Shown: positions 1 through 5,705, numbered from the stretch's first letter. The stretch: 6,235 bases of DNA from Geodermatophilaceae bacterium (GCA_013811805.1 JACCUM010000050.1:1-6235); one strand, 5' to 3'. Translations and numbers: made by a program. The notes: generated from the sequence alone by a model not told the origin.

Positions 1-1
1 G

Positions 2-490
2 GTCAAGAAGGCGCTGGCCAAGTCGGAGTACGACGCTGCCGGCATCCTGGCCCGGCTCGTGTTCTACACGGTCATGCTGTTCGTGCTGTCGACTGCCTTC
101 GGCGTGTTCGGGGACAACCCGATCAGCACCTACTTGGCCGCCGTCGTGGGATATCTGCCCAAGGTGTTCGTGGCGATCCTGATCATCGTGATCGCCGCGG
201 CCGTCGCGGCCGGTGTGAAGGGGCTCATCCAGAACACGATGGGCGGCCTGTCCTACGGCAAGGTCCTGGCCAACGCCGCCTCGATCCTGATTCTGGCGCT
301 GGGCATCATCGCGGCCCTCAACCAGCTGCAGATCGCGGAGAACGTGGTCAACGCGATCCTGTACGCCAGCCTTGCCGCGATCGTCGGCATCGTCGTCATC
401 TCCGTCGGTGGCGGCGGGATCACCCCGATGCGCAGCCGCTGGGAGAACGCGTTGGCCAAGGTCGAGGCCGAGGCCCCCCGGATGAAGTAG
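2..490 (+). CDS. CmpX-type conserved-TM-helix membrane protein (5' partial)
   Basis: This is the C-terminal part of an integral membrane protein. The frame is open from the left edge (VKKALAKSEYDAAGILARL...), so the GTG at 59 is an internal Val and the true start lies outside the window. The visible 162 residues contain about four hydrophobic segments: LVFYTVMLFVLSTAFGVFG, then YLPKVFVAILIIVIAAAVAA, then ANAASILILALGIIAALNQL, then AILYASLAAIVGIVVISVGG. They are followed by the Gly-rich GGGGI and a charged RWENALAK tail. The paired hydrophobic helices and the KxLIQNTxGGLSYGK linker match the 'conserved TM helix' repeat seen in CmpX and some MscS-related proteins. The MscS pore domain itself is not visible. 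Role in the family: membrane-integrity or osmotic-stress protein, not proven as a channel. The gene ends at TAG 488-490, but the frame continues coding-like to 595 (separate entry). Family call fairly sure; function uncertain. Confidence 0.85.
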   Translation, partial: VKKALAKSEYDAAGILARLVFYTVMLFVLSTAFGVFGDNPISTYLAAVVGYLPKVFVAILIIVIAAAVAAGVKGLIQNTMGGLSYGKVLANAASILILALGIIAALNQLQIAENVVNAILYASLAAIVGIVVISVGGGGITPMRSRWENALAKVEAEAPRMK

Positions 491-595
491 CAGACGGCGA
501 GCGCGACGCAGCGGGCCAAGCAGGATCCCAAGCAATTCGCGAAGGAGTCCGCCAAGCAGGTCGACGGCTCGAGCACGGCAGGAAATCGCCACTAG
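491..595 (+). other. In-frame C-terminal tail beyond the TAG stop of the CmpX-like gene
   Basis: Directly after TAG 488-490 the same frame stays open for 34 codons and ends at TAG 593-595. The encoded stretch (QTASATQRAKQDPKQFAKES...) is rich in Lys, Gln, Ala and Ser. I recall similar Lys/Gln/Ala-rich tails in related actinobacterial proteins. By hand count, 29 of the 34 codons end in G or C, as expected for real coding sequence here. The stop codon sits in a Gln-rich context and could arise from a CAG codon by one C-to-T change. The strong hairpin at 606-637 begins 10 bases after the second stop. I infer that 595 was the ancestral gene end. The alternatives are a recent nonsense mutation, a base-calling error, or partial readthrough. 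Confidence 0.55.
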
Positions 596-605
596 CCGCC
601 TGCTG

Positions 606-637
606 GGGGCCGGCTCCCTCCCGCGGGAGCCGGCTCC
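606..637 (+). terminator. GC-rich hairpin, probable terminator of the CmpX-like gene
   Basis: A 10-bp perfect stem (609-618 gccggctccc pairs with 625-634 gggagccggc) encloses the 6-base loop tcccgc. It extends outward through one G-T wobble to 13 pairs (606-618 with 625-637). There is no T-tract, which is common for actinobacterial terminators. The position, 10 bases after TAG 593-595 and 66 bases before the next start codon, fits transcript termination or 3'-end protection. The stretch 638-703 holds no recognisable promoter. Confidence 0.6.
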
Positions 638-703
638 GCCCACGGAAGCCGGCGCCCAGAACCGTCATCCATGAAGGTCCGCCCCGCGTGAGGATTCAGA
701 TCC

Positions 704-1354
704 ATGCCATCACATCCGTACGAACCCGAGGCCCACGACGCCGGGAATGACCGGTCATCGTCGTACAACGACCAAGGCGTTGCCGATCGCGACGGCGCCG
801 GAACCGATCGGGACACCGTGCGGGCGCGCGAGAAAGACGCGTTCGGCGGCATCAAGATCGGCTCGGCCTTCTTCGGCTGGCTCACGACCATCGGCGCAAC
901 GATCCTGCTCGTGGCGATCGTCTCCGCGGTGGCTGCGGGGATCGGCATCGACACCAGTGCCTCCAGCCAGGACCTGCGAGGCGTCGGGATCGGGGTCGCC
1001 ATCGCGCTGCTGGTGATCCTGTTTCTCGCCTACTTCGTCGGTGGGTACGTCGCCGGCCGGATGGCCCGGTTCAACGGTGCCAAGCAGGGCTTGGCCGTGT
1101 GGTTGTGGGCTGTCCTGATCGCCATCGTCCTCACCGTCATCGGGGTGATCGCCGGCCAGCAGACCGACATCACCAGTCAGCTCAACCTGCCGGCTATCCC
1201 GGTCAGTTCGAGCGACCTCACGACCGGCGGTCTGATCGGCCTGGCCATCGTTCTGGTGGTCACGCTGATCGCGGCCATCCTCGGCGGCCTGTCCGGGATG
1301 CGCTTCCACCGCCGGGTGGACAGGGCCGGCTTCGACACGTCCGACAACAACTGA
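704..1354 (+). CDS. Four-helix integral membrane protein of unknown function
   Basis: This 216-residue protein has a hydrophilic, acidic and Arg-rich N-terminus (about residues 1-50). Four predicted membrane helices follow, near 54-80, 94-118, 128-150 and 174-198. A short basic tail (RFHRRVDRAGF...) ends it. The helices carry many small residues, and the motif GGYVAGRMARFNGAKQGLAVW (split here between helices 2 and 3) together with REKxxFGGIKxGSAFFGW before helix 1 is typical of a set of actinobacterial membrane proteins that I know only as hypothetical. No catalytic or transport signature is visible. ATG 704 is supported by gtgagga at 688-694, nine bases upstream. The 64-residue gene starts 54 bp downstream and may be co-transcribed. 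A hydrophilic N-terminus outside or inside the membrane cannot be decided from sequence. Gene reality is sure; function is unknown. Confidence 0.85.
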   Translation: MPSHPYEPEAHDAGNDRSSSYNDQGVADRDGAGTDRDTVRAREKDAFGGIKIGSAFFGWLTTIGATILLVAIVSAVAAGIGIDTSASSQDLRGVGIGVAIALLVILFLAYFVGGYVAGRMARFNGAKQGLAVWLWAVLIAIVLTVIGVIAGQQTDITSQLNLPAIPVSSSDLTTGGLIGLAIVLVVTLIAAILGGLSGMRFHRRVDRAGFDTSDNN

Positions 1355-1360
1355 AGCAGC

Positions 1361-1377
1361 GGCCGGCAACGCCGGCC
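1361..1377 (+). other. Short perfect hairpin between the membrane-protein and 64-residue genes
   Basis: ggccggc (1361-1367) and gccggcc (1371-1377) form a perfect 7-bp stem with the 3-base loop aac. It starts six bases after the TGA of the upstream gene and ends 16 bases before the ribosome binding site of the next. It has no T-tract. It could be a weak terminator, or a processing or stability element that sets different levels for the two genes. Confidence 0.4.
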
Positions 1378-1408
1378 GGCAACCAACGATGATGAAGAGG
1401 TAGCCGTC

Positions 1409-1603
1409 ATGAACATTCCCAAGGACAAGATCATCGACATGATCCGCTCACGCGGAGACCATGATCAGGCCGAGCAGGCTCAAGCTGAACTGCCCGATCA
1501 GGTCGACACCGATCAGCACAGTGACCTACTCAGCAAGTTCAATATCGATCCGAAGAACCTCGGCGGTGGCCTCGGCGGCCTCGGCGACAAGATCGGTCTC
1601 TAG
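1409..1603 (+). CDS. Small conserved actinobacterial protein, function unknown (64 aa)
   Basis: This is a small soluble, acidic protein that starts MNIPKDKIIDMIRSRGDHDQA. It continues with ELPDQVDTDQHSDLLSKFNIDP and ends in a glycine-rich segment (GGGLGGLGDKIGL). The layout of N-terminal helix, ELPxxVDTDxH motif, short helix and Gly-rich tail resembles small actinobacterial proteins I recall only as hypothetical. No signal peptide, membrane segment or metal site is evident. Start ATG 1409 is well supported by gaagagg at 1394-1400, eight bases upstream. Low complexity in the last 15 codons comes from a repeated ctcggcggc-like unit. It lies 54 bp after the four-helix membrane protein and may act with it; this is inference only. 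The short size is natural, since start, binding site and stop all fit. Confidence 0.8.
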   Translation: MNIPKDKIIDMIRSRGDHDQAEQAQAELPDQVDTDQHSDLLSKFNIDPKNLGGGLGGLGDKIGL

Positions 1604-1680
1604 CCGCCTCGCAGCTTGCCCGGCCCTGTCTGTTACGCGACGAACTGGTCATCGCAGGTGTTGGGGATAGCCTCCGGCGG

Positions 1681-2472
1681 GTGAGTGACGACTTCGCCCG
1701 GGTGACTGCGGTCGAGAAGACGGCAGACGGTCAGTACGAGGGGGCCGTGGAACTCGGCTGGGACATCGCCGGGGTCCCCAACGGCGGATATCTGCTGGCG
1801 ATCGCCGGTCGGGCGATGGCCGAATCCATCGGGCGTCCACCGCTCGCGGTGACCGCGCACTACCTAGCGCCTGCGCACGTTGGTCCGTGTTCGGTGCTCG
1901 TCGAGTCGGTACGGGTGGGCAGGAGAACCGCCACCCTCACGGCGAGATTCGAGCAGGACGGCCGCGAGTCCGTCCGAGTGCTCGGCACCTTCGGCGAGAC
2001 CTCAGGCGCCGATGCCGTACTGGTCAACCGGAGACCCCCCGAGCTGCCACCGTACGAGGACTGCGTCGTCGTACCGTCCTCGTCGCCTCCGTGGCCGGCT
2101 CTCTACGATCGGCTGGCCGTGCGTTGGCGGCCGGGCGACGAAGGATTCATGCACGGCCGGCCGACGGGTCGGGCCGAGGTGGCCGGCTGGTTCGCGTTTT
2201 CCGACGCCGCGCCGATCGACGCGATCGGACTCTTGCTGGTGGCTGACGCGTTCGCCCCACCCATTTTCAACATCGGACTGGGGCCGGGTTGGGTGCCGAC
2301 CTTGGAGCTGACCGTACACATCCGGGCGGTCCCGACCCCAGGTCCGTTGCGATGCGTGTTTCGAACTCAGTTCGTACAGGGTGGGCTGCTGTCCGAGGAC
2401 GGCGAGATCTGGGACACCGCGGGAGTCCTCGTGGCCCAGTCCCGCCAGCTCGCCCTGACTCCCAGGCAGTAG
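1681..2472 (+). CDS. Acyl-CoA thioesterase family protein (TesB-like double hotdog)
   Basis: The 263-residue product is predicted to hydrolyse acyl-CoA thioesters to free acid and CoA in the cytoplasm. Two hotdog domains are visible. The N-terminal one (about 20-105) has the helix NGGYLLAIAGRAMAE and the strand pattern VTAHYLAPAHVGP...SVLVESVRVGRRTATLTARF. The C-terminal one (about 165-260) has PTLELTVHIRAVP...VFRTQFVQGG...GVLVAQSRQLAL. Compared from memory with E. coli TesB (Asp204, Thr228, Gln278), the matching residues appear to be D189 in VADAF, T207 in VPTLEL and Q256 in QSRQLAL, so the enzyme is probably active. Length is normal for this single-chain type. GTG 1681 gives MSDDFARV; ttgggga at 1661-1667 is a distant, weak binding site, so the start is only moderately sure. 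The substrate is unknown. The coiled-coil gene follows after 30 bp. Confidence 0.85.
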   Translation: MSDDFARVTAVEKTADGQYEGAVELGWDIAGVPNGGYLLAIAGRAMAESIGRPPLAVTAHYLAPAHVGPCSVLVESVRVGRRTATLTARFEQDGRESVRVLGTFGETSGADAVLVNRRPPELPPYEDCVVVPSSSPPWPALYDRLAVRWRPGDEGFMHGRPTGRAEVAGWFAFSDAAPIDAIGLLLVADAFAPPIFNIGLGPGWVPTLELTVHIRAVPTPGPLRCVFRTQFVQGGLLSEDGEIWDTAGVLVAQSRQLALTPRQ

Positions 2473-2502
2473 GCAGTCGCCGACCGGGTGCAGGATTGCC
2501 CG

Positions 2503-3465
2503 ATGGGCGCCGAGGACCTGCTGGAGCAGGCGATCGAGGAGTTGTACTCGGTCGACCCGGACGAGTTCATGCAGCGGCGTACGGCCCTCGCGAAGCAGGC
2601 CCGGTCCAGCGACGACAAGGCGGCCAAGGACATCGCCGGGTTGCGCAAGCCGACCCGATCGGCGCACGCGCTCAACCAGCTCGTGCGCTCTGATCCCGAT
2701 GCCGCGCCGCGGTTGGCCGAACTCGGGGACGCGCTGCGTGCGGCCCAGGACGTGTTGGACGGCGCGCGGATGCGCGAGCTGTCGATGTTGCGGCGCGGGC
2801 TGATCGAGGAGCTGGCCGACCAGGCGTTCCAGGTCACCGGCCAGCCCGCACCGGCACCGGCCCTGCGTGAGGAAGTGGTCTCGACGCTGAACGCTGCCGT
2901 GGCCGACCAGGGCGTCGTCGAGCAGCTCGGCTCCGGAACATTGGTACGTCCGGCGCGGTGGGACGGGTTCGGCTTCGCCTCGCCACCCGAGCTCAGCGTC
3001 GTACGGCCGAGCACCCCGCGTCCGCGAGCCGTGCCGAGCACCGCTGCCAAGCCGGGCAGCGGCCGGGCGGCCGCCACCCGGACGACCAGGGCACCTCAGC
3101 CGGCCGAGGCGGAGACGGCAACCAAGGCCACTCGGGCGGGCCGGGCAGGCAGGGCAAGCAAGCCGACCGAGGCGCAGCTGCGGGCGGCTCAAGCCGAAGC
3201 TCGAGCGCAGGCCAAGGCCGAGGCGAAGGCCGAGGAGCAACGACGACGCCAGGCCTTGGCCGAGGCTGCGCGGGCGGCCAAGGAGGCCGACTCGGCGCTG
3301 GCGAAGGCTGTTCGGACCGAGGAGGAACAACAGACCCGCGTGCGCCACTTGCACGAGCAGCTCACCGACGCCCGACGGCGGCTGGACGAGATTCGCATCG
3401 ACCTGCGCCGCGCGGAGAACCGCCAGCGCAAGGCGCAGCAGGCACTCGATCGCCGGCGGCAGTGA
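2503..3465 (+). CDS. Coiled-coil protein with conserved N-terminal motif, function unknown
   Basis: This 320-residue protein has three parts. Residues 1-110 form a helical domain with the pattern LYSVDPDEFMQRRTALAKQ...AKDIAGLRKPTRSAHALNQL, a motif I recall from actinobacterial hypothetical proteins (Leu-Arg-Lys-Pro-Thr followed by a helix ending ALNQL). A variable Pro/Ala/Arg-rich linker follows at about 160-220. Residues 222-320 are a highly charged Ala/Arg/Glu/Lys/Gln helix, predicted to be a long coiled coil that ends in RRRQ. No signal peptide, membrane helix or catalytic motif is seen. ATG 2503 (MGAEDLLEQ) is preferred over in-frame GTG 2488 because agga at 2492-2495 sits seven bases before it. 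It lies 30 bp after the thioesterase gene, so the two are likely co-transcribed, though a functional link is not evident. A scaffold or nucleic-acid-associated role is possible but unproven. Confidence 0.85.
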   Translation: MGAEDLLEQAIEELYSVDPDEFMQRRTALAKQARSSDDKAAKDIAGLRKPTRSAHALNQLVRSDPDAAPRLAELGDALRAAQDVLDGARMRELSMLRRGLIEELADQAFQVTGQPAPAPALREEVVSTLNAAVADQGVVEQLGSGTLVRPARWDGFGFASPPELSVVRPSTPRPRAVPSTAAKPGSGRAAATRTTRAPQPAEAETATKATRAGRAGRASKPTEAQLRAAQAEARAQAKAEAKAEEQRRRQALAEAARAAKEADSALAKAVRTEEEQQTRVRHLHEQLTDARRRLDEIRIDLRRAENRQRKAQQALDRRRQ

Positions 3466-3582
3466 TCGACCTGGTCGGGCCACGAGTTCGGGGATGTCGG
3501 GCTCATCGCGGTGCCGGATGACCCCGACAACCCGGTACTGGGTGAGCCGTGGCCGATCCGCTCCACGGCCGGATCGACATGA
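3466..3582 (+). other. Coding-like frame after the stop of the coiled-coil gene
   Basis: After TGA 3463-3465 the same frame continues for 38 codons to TGA 3580-3582. It reads ...GHEFGDVGLIAVPDDPDN and then PVLGEPWPIRS..., which looks protein-like. By hand count, 32 of the 38 codons end in G or C. I do not recognise a family. It may be a relic of a lost gene, or chance in GC-rich DNA. The dyad at 3495-3529 lies inside it, which argues that at least part serves as a 3' untranslated region. Confidence 0.2.
3495..3529 (+). terminator. Long imperfect hairpin after the coiled-coil gene
   Basis: tgtcggg (3495-3501) pairs with cccgaca (3523-3529). After one C-C mismatch (3502/3522), tcatc (3503-3507) pairs with gatga (3517-3521), leaving a 9-base loop. 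The 12 pairs start 29 bases after the stop codon. No T-tract follows, so it is either a T-less terminator or an mRNA-stabilising structure. Confidence 0.45.
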
Positions 3583-3589
3583 TCTTTTT
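3554..3589 (+). terminator. Candidate hairpin followed by a T-run
   Basis: cgatccg (3554-3560) and cggatcg (3570-3576) form a 7-bp stem with a 9-base loop. An overlapping alternative pairs gccgtgg (3547-3553) with ccacggc (3563-3569). Five Ts follow at 3585-3589, eight bases after the first stem. A run of five Ts is uncommon in DNA this GC-rich, so this may be the true termination point for the thioesterase/coiled-coil transcript. The gap between stem and T-run makes it uncertain. Confidence 0.35.
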
Positions 3590-3607
3590 CTGAGCTGCCT
3601 CTTGACC

Positions 3608-3635
3608 TTGGCCCACCGCGCAGGCAGTCTATGGT
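3608..3635 (+). promoter_or_regulatory. Possible promoter upstream of the sigma-factor gene
   Basis: TTGGCC (3608-3613) and TATGGT (3630-3635) are separated by 16 bases, a plausible -35/-10 pair. This would give a 5' leader of about 175 bases before ATG 3818. A second -10-like hexamer, TATGCT at 3773-3778, is closer to the gene. It is preceded by cggtg, which faintly resembles the actinobacterial RecA-NDp (DNA-damage) promoter layout but matches it poorly. The remainder of 3590-3817 holds no open gene that I can support. Confidence 0.25.
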
Positions 3636-3817
3636 GACTGATCCGTTACCTCACGACTGCGGACAGTAAGCGGGGGCCAACTTCATCGAGGCCTGTCGAG
3701 TTGCCTCCCAGCTGCGGCTGCGGTCAACCCGGCAGGCTTTTCGCTTGCCGTCCCGGGACGCGGTGACCCATCTATGCTCATCTGCGCCGCTACCAGACGC
3801 GAGGGGGTTCCGCCGCG

Positions 3818-4855
3818 ATGACACGGGCCGCCGCTCGTACCGACCAGCCGGTCAACCCGGACGTCGTCCTTGACGGCCAGGCTGCGGCGGCAGGCCGCGG
3901 ACAGTGGGATACCGAGCGCTACCGCGCTGAACTGACCGGCTTCTGCTACCGGATGCTGGGTTCTGCGTTCGAAGCCGAGGATGCGGTGCAGGACACGCTG
4001 GTCCGGGCTTGGCGGGGGATGGCTGGTTTCGACGGCCGGTCCAGTCTGCGGTCCTGGCTCTACCGCATCGCCACCAACGTCTGCCTCGATCAGCTCGACG
4101 GGCGCAACCGCCGCGCCCTGCCGATGGACTTCGGCACCGCCTCGCCGCCGGTTCAAGCGTCGCTGGGTGAGCCGCTTCCGGAGTACTCCTGGGTCGGGCC
4201 GATACCCGATGACCGGGTGCTCCCGGCCGACGGCGACCCGGCGGATCTGGCCGTGGCCCGTGAGTCGATCCGGCTCGCCTTCGTCGCCGCCCTGCAACAC
4301 TTGCCGCCTCGTCAACGTGCCGTGCTGATCCTGCGGGACGTGCTGCGCTGGAGGGCCACCGAGGTCGCCGGGCTGCTGGACACCACGGTCACCTCGGTGA
4401 ATAGCGCACTTCAGCGAGCACGCACCACGCTGTCGGACTTGAGCCTCGGCGACACCGATCCGTCGCCCCCGGTGGAAGACGCCCATCGAGAACTGCTCGA
4501 GCGTTACGTCGACACCTTCGAGCGCTATGACATCGATGCTTTCGTCGCGCTACTGCACGAGGACGCGATCCAGTCGATGCCGCCGTACGCGATCTGGCTG
4601 TACGGACCCGAGGACATCGGCACCTGGATGTTGGGACCGGGGATCGGCTGCCGCGACGGGCGGCTGCTTCCCTTGACGGTCAACGGCCGGCCAGGGTTTG
4701 CCACCTACCGGCGCAGCGAGTCGGGCTCCGGCCACGAGCCGTTCTCCATCCATGTGCTGGACATCCGCGGCGACCGGGTCAGTGGCATCACGGTCTTCCT
4801 CGACACCGAGACGTTGTTCCCGCTGTTCGGTGTCCCGTTGCACCTGGCGGGCTGA
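3818..4855 (+). CDS. sigG: ECF sigma factor, SigG-like, with C-terminal SnoaL-like domain
   Basis: This 345-residue protein is predicted to direct RNA polymerase to a specific promoter set. Region sigma2 spans about 33-100 (RYRAELTGFCYRMLGSAFEAEDAVQDTLVRAW with the following SSLRSWLYRIATNVCLD). Region sigma4 spans about 149-208, with the helix-turn-helix RATEVAGLLDTTVTSVNSALQR. A C-terminal NTF2/SnoaL-like domain (about 222-340) contains LLERYVDTFERYDIDAFVALLHEDA and ends LFPLFGVPL. Segments such as RESIRLAFVAALQHLPPRQRAVL closely resemble Mycobacterium tuberculosis SigG as I remember it, and the family TIGR02960. ATG 3818 has gagggg at 3801-3806. No anti-sigma gene is adjacent; in ECF families with such extensions the C-terminal domain can itself modulate activity. 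The family is sure; orthology to sigG and the regulon are not. Confidence 0.9.
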   Translation: MTRAAARTDQPVNPDVVLDGQAAAAGRGQWDTERYRAELTGFCYRMLGSAFEAEDAVQDTLVRAWRGMAGFDGRSSLRSWLYRIATNVCLDQLDGRNRRALPMDFGTASPPVQASLGEPLPEYSWVGPIPDDRVLPADGDPADLAVARESIRLAFVAALQHLPPRQRAVLILRDVLRWRATEVAGLLDTTVTSVNSALQRARTTLSDLSLGDTDPSPPVEDAHRELLERYVDTFERYDIDAFVALLHEDAIQSMPPYAIWLYGPEDIGTWMLGPGIGCRDGRLLPLTVNGRPGFATYRRSESGSGHEPFSIHVLDIRGDRVSGITVFLDTETLFPLFGVPLHLAG

Positions 4856-4880
4856 CCCGGTAGCGGCGGCGACCGGCCCG
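4848..4880 (+). terminator. Possible hairpin at the stop of the sigma-factor gene
   Basis: ccggt (4857-4861) pairs with accgg (4872-4876). The stem can be extended by cggg (4848-4851) with cccg (4877-4880) if five bases including the TGA stop are bulged. A second hairpin lies further on at 4993-5001/5008-5016 (nine positions, one A-C mismatch, loop tcgtac), and a small one at 4919-4934 (loop tgca). None has a T-tract. Between 4856 and 5050 I see no supported gene. Confidence 0.2.
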
Positions 4881-5050
4881 TCCGCAGAGATGCCTTGCGG
4901 GTGATTCTCGCGGTTTCCGGGTGTTGCAGCACCCACAAGGCGCGTACAACAGCCGTAGAGGTGACCCGGTTAGTGCCCGCGTGCCCGGCCGACGTCCACG
5001 GTCGTACCCGCGGACGACATGGCCGCAAGCCGCTGATTGAACAGCCGCCT

Positions 5051-5124
5051 GACCGCACTTTCTCCGGAGAAAGTCACATCAGCCGGGCCCCAGACCGCAC
5101 TTTCTCCGGAGAAAGTCACATCAG
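5051..5124. repeat. Two identical 32-bp repeats, each with a perfect 18-bp palindrome
   Basis: The 32-bp units at 5051-5082 and 5093-5124 are identical. Each contains the perfect palindrome actttctccggagaaagt (5057-5074 and 5099-5116), flanked by gaccgc on the left and cacatcag on the right. The centres are 42 bp apart, which is four turns of B-DNA, and the 10-bp spacer (5083-5092) is not repeated on either side. They lie between convergent genes, so no ordinary promoter or operator position is apparent. As RNA on either strand each forms a 7-bp stem with a CCGG loop. Candidates are a paired binding site for a dimeric protein, bidirectional terminators, or a REP/MITE-like mobile repeat. Confidence 0.9.
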
Positions 5125-5128
5125 AGCG

Positions 5129-5159
5129 CAGCAGGTCCGGGCTTGTCCGGTCGGTGCTG
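5129..5159 (-). terminator. Possible hairpin downstream of the first SRPBCC gene
   Basis: cagca (5129-5133) pairs with tgctg (5155-5159), and the inner ccgg (5137-5140) pairs with ccgg (5147-5150) across a 6-base loop, with unpaired bases between the two stems. It starts two bases beyond the TAG of the minus-strand gene. There is no T-run. It may act with the adjacent palindromic repeats. Confidence 0.25.
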
Positions 5160-5161
5160 TT

Positions 5162-5641
5162 CTAGTCCCTCTTCCGGGTCTGGATGTCGCCTTCGGCGAG
5201 GTAGGCCAGACGCCGCAGCGTCTCGGTGTTGCGCCACACGATGAGCGCCTGCCGCAGCGGACCCGGCACCAGCCGCCCCGGACCGGCCACGGCGTCCTCG
5301 ACCAGTCGCAGCCGGGTATGAGCGCTGCCCTCCGGCGTGAGGATGAGGTGTACGTGCGCCTCTCCGGCCGGCCAGCCACGAGCTTTGAGCAGGAGCTCAC
5401 GCGGAGGGTCGGCGCTGAGCACCTCGCTGCTGTCGTCGATCAACCCCGGCCAGACGCCGAAGGAGTGGTGGATCCGGGTACCCGGCTGCGGCCAGCCGGG
5501 GTCGACCCCGCGGATCCGGGCGGTGCCGACCACCCAGGACGCGTATGCCCACCCGTCGGAGAGCACCGCCCAGATGTCGTGCACCGACGCGTTGATCGTA
5601 CGTTCGACTCCGGGCGAACGGCCCTCGAGCTCTGATCCCAT
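5162..5641 (-). CDS. SRPBCC (START/Bet v1-like) family protein
   Basis: This 159-residue protein has the SRPBCC fold, a helix-grip structure enclosing a hydrophobic ligand pocket. The visible order is the strand VERTINASVHDIWAVLSDG, then the conserved WAYASWVVGTARIRGVDPGWP and PGTRIHHSFGVWPGLIDD, then the strands LLLKARGWPAGEAHVHLIL and HTRLRLVEDAVAGPG, and a C-terminal helix (WRNTETLRRLAYLAEG). The YxSWVVGxxRIRxVDxxWPxPG pattern marks an actinobacterial polyketide-cyclase/dehydrase-like subgroup with no assigned reaction. No signal peptide is seen. ATG 5641 is chosen because ggaagag lies nine bases upstream; an in-frame ATG at 5662 would add seven residues (MTEENTW) but has a poor binding site. 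The neighbouring minus-strand gene is another SRPBCC protein 147 bp upstream. Ligand and role are unknown. Confidence 0.85.
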   Translation of the reverse strand: MGSELEGRSPGVERTINASVHDIWAVLSDGWAYASWVVGTARIRGVDPGWPQPGTRIHHSFGVWPGLIDDSSEVLSADPPRELLLKARGWPAGEAHVHLILTPEGSAHTRLRLVEDAVAGPGRLVPGPLRQALIVWRNTETLRRLAYLAEGDIQTRKRD

Positions 5642-5705
5642 CCACGTATTCTCTTCCGTCATGGCCGGGTCGCTCTCAGCGCTCTGGTCGCCTGCGACGA
5701 CCCGA

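Noticed and set aside
59..61. GTG at 59 as the start of the first gene
   Set aside because: The frame is open to the left edge and the preceding residues (KKALAKSEYDAAGILARL) fit the family. There is no ribosome binding site before 59.
755..1369. 204-codon minus-strand open frame rich in Asp, Gly and His
   Set aside because: It is antisense to the four-helix membrane protein. The composition is what reversed hydrophobic codons give.
704..1603. Possible stop-codon readthrough fusing the membrane protein to the 64-residue protein (same frame, 18 open codons between)
   Set aside because: The second gene has its own good ribosome binding site and ATG. The spacer shows weaker third-position bias and contains a hairpin. 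Sharing a frame has a one-in-three chance. The thioesterase and coiled-coil genes also share a frame by the same chance, with a different stop codon, so no recoding is implied.
2002..3483. 493-codon open frame on the minus strand
   Set aside because: It lies antisense to the thioesterase and coiled-coil genes, both of which have family-type sequence. Its translation is Arg/Gly/Leu-rich low-complexity, as expected for the reverse of GC-rich coding DNA.
3602..3635. TTGACC (3602-3607) as the -35 box with TATGGT as the -10
   Set aside because: The spacing would be 22 bases, too long for a standard promoter. TTGGCC at 3608 fits better, though still weakly.
3683..4486. 267-codon minus-strand open frame
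   Set aside because: It is antisense to the sigma-factor gene, with a low-complexity translation and no family features.
5051..5124. CRISPR array
   Set aside because: There are only two repeat copies with a 10-bp spacer, and no cas genes are visible.
4895..5635. 246-codon plus-strand open frame starting at TTG, in which the palindromic repeats would encode a 14-residue repeat
   Set aside because: Most of it is antisense to a clear SRPBCC gene, the start is weak, and the translation resembles no protein. The repeat period of 42 is divisible by three, so the frame is kept by arithmetic rather than selection.
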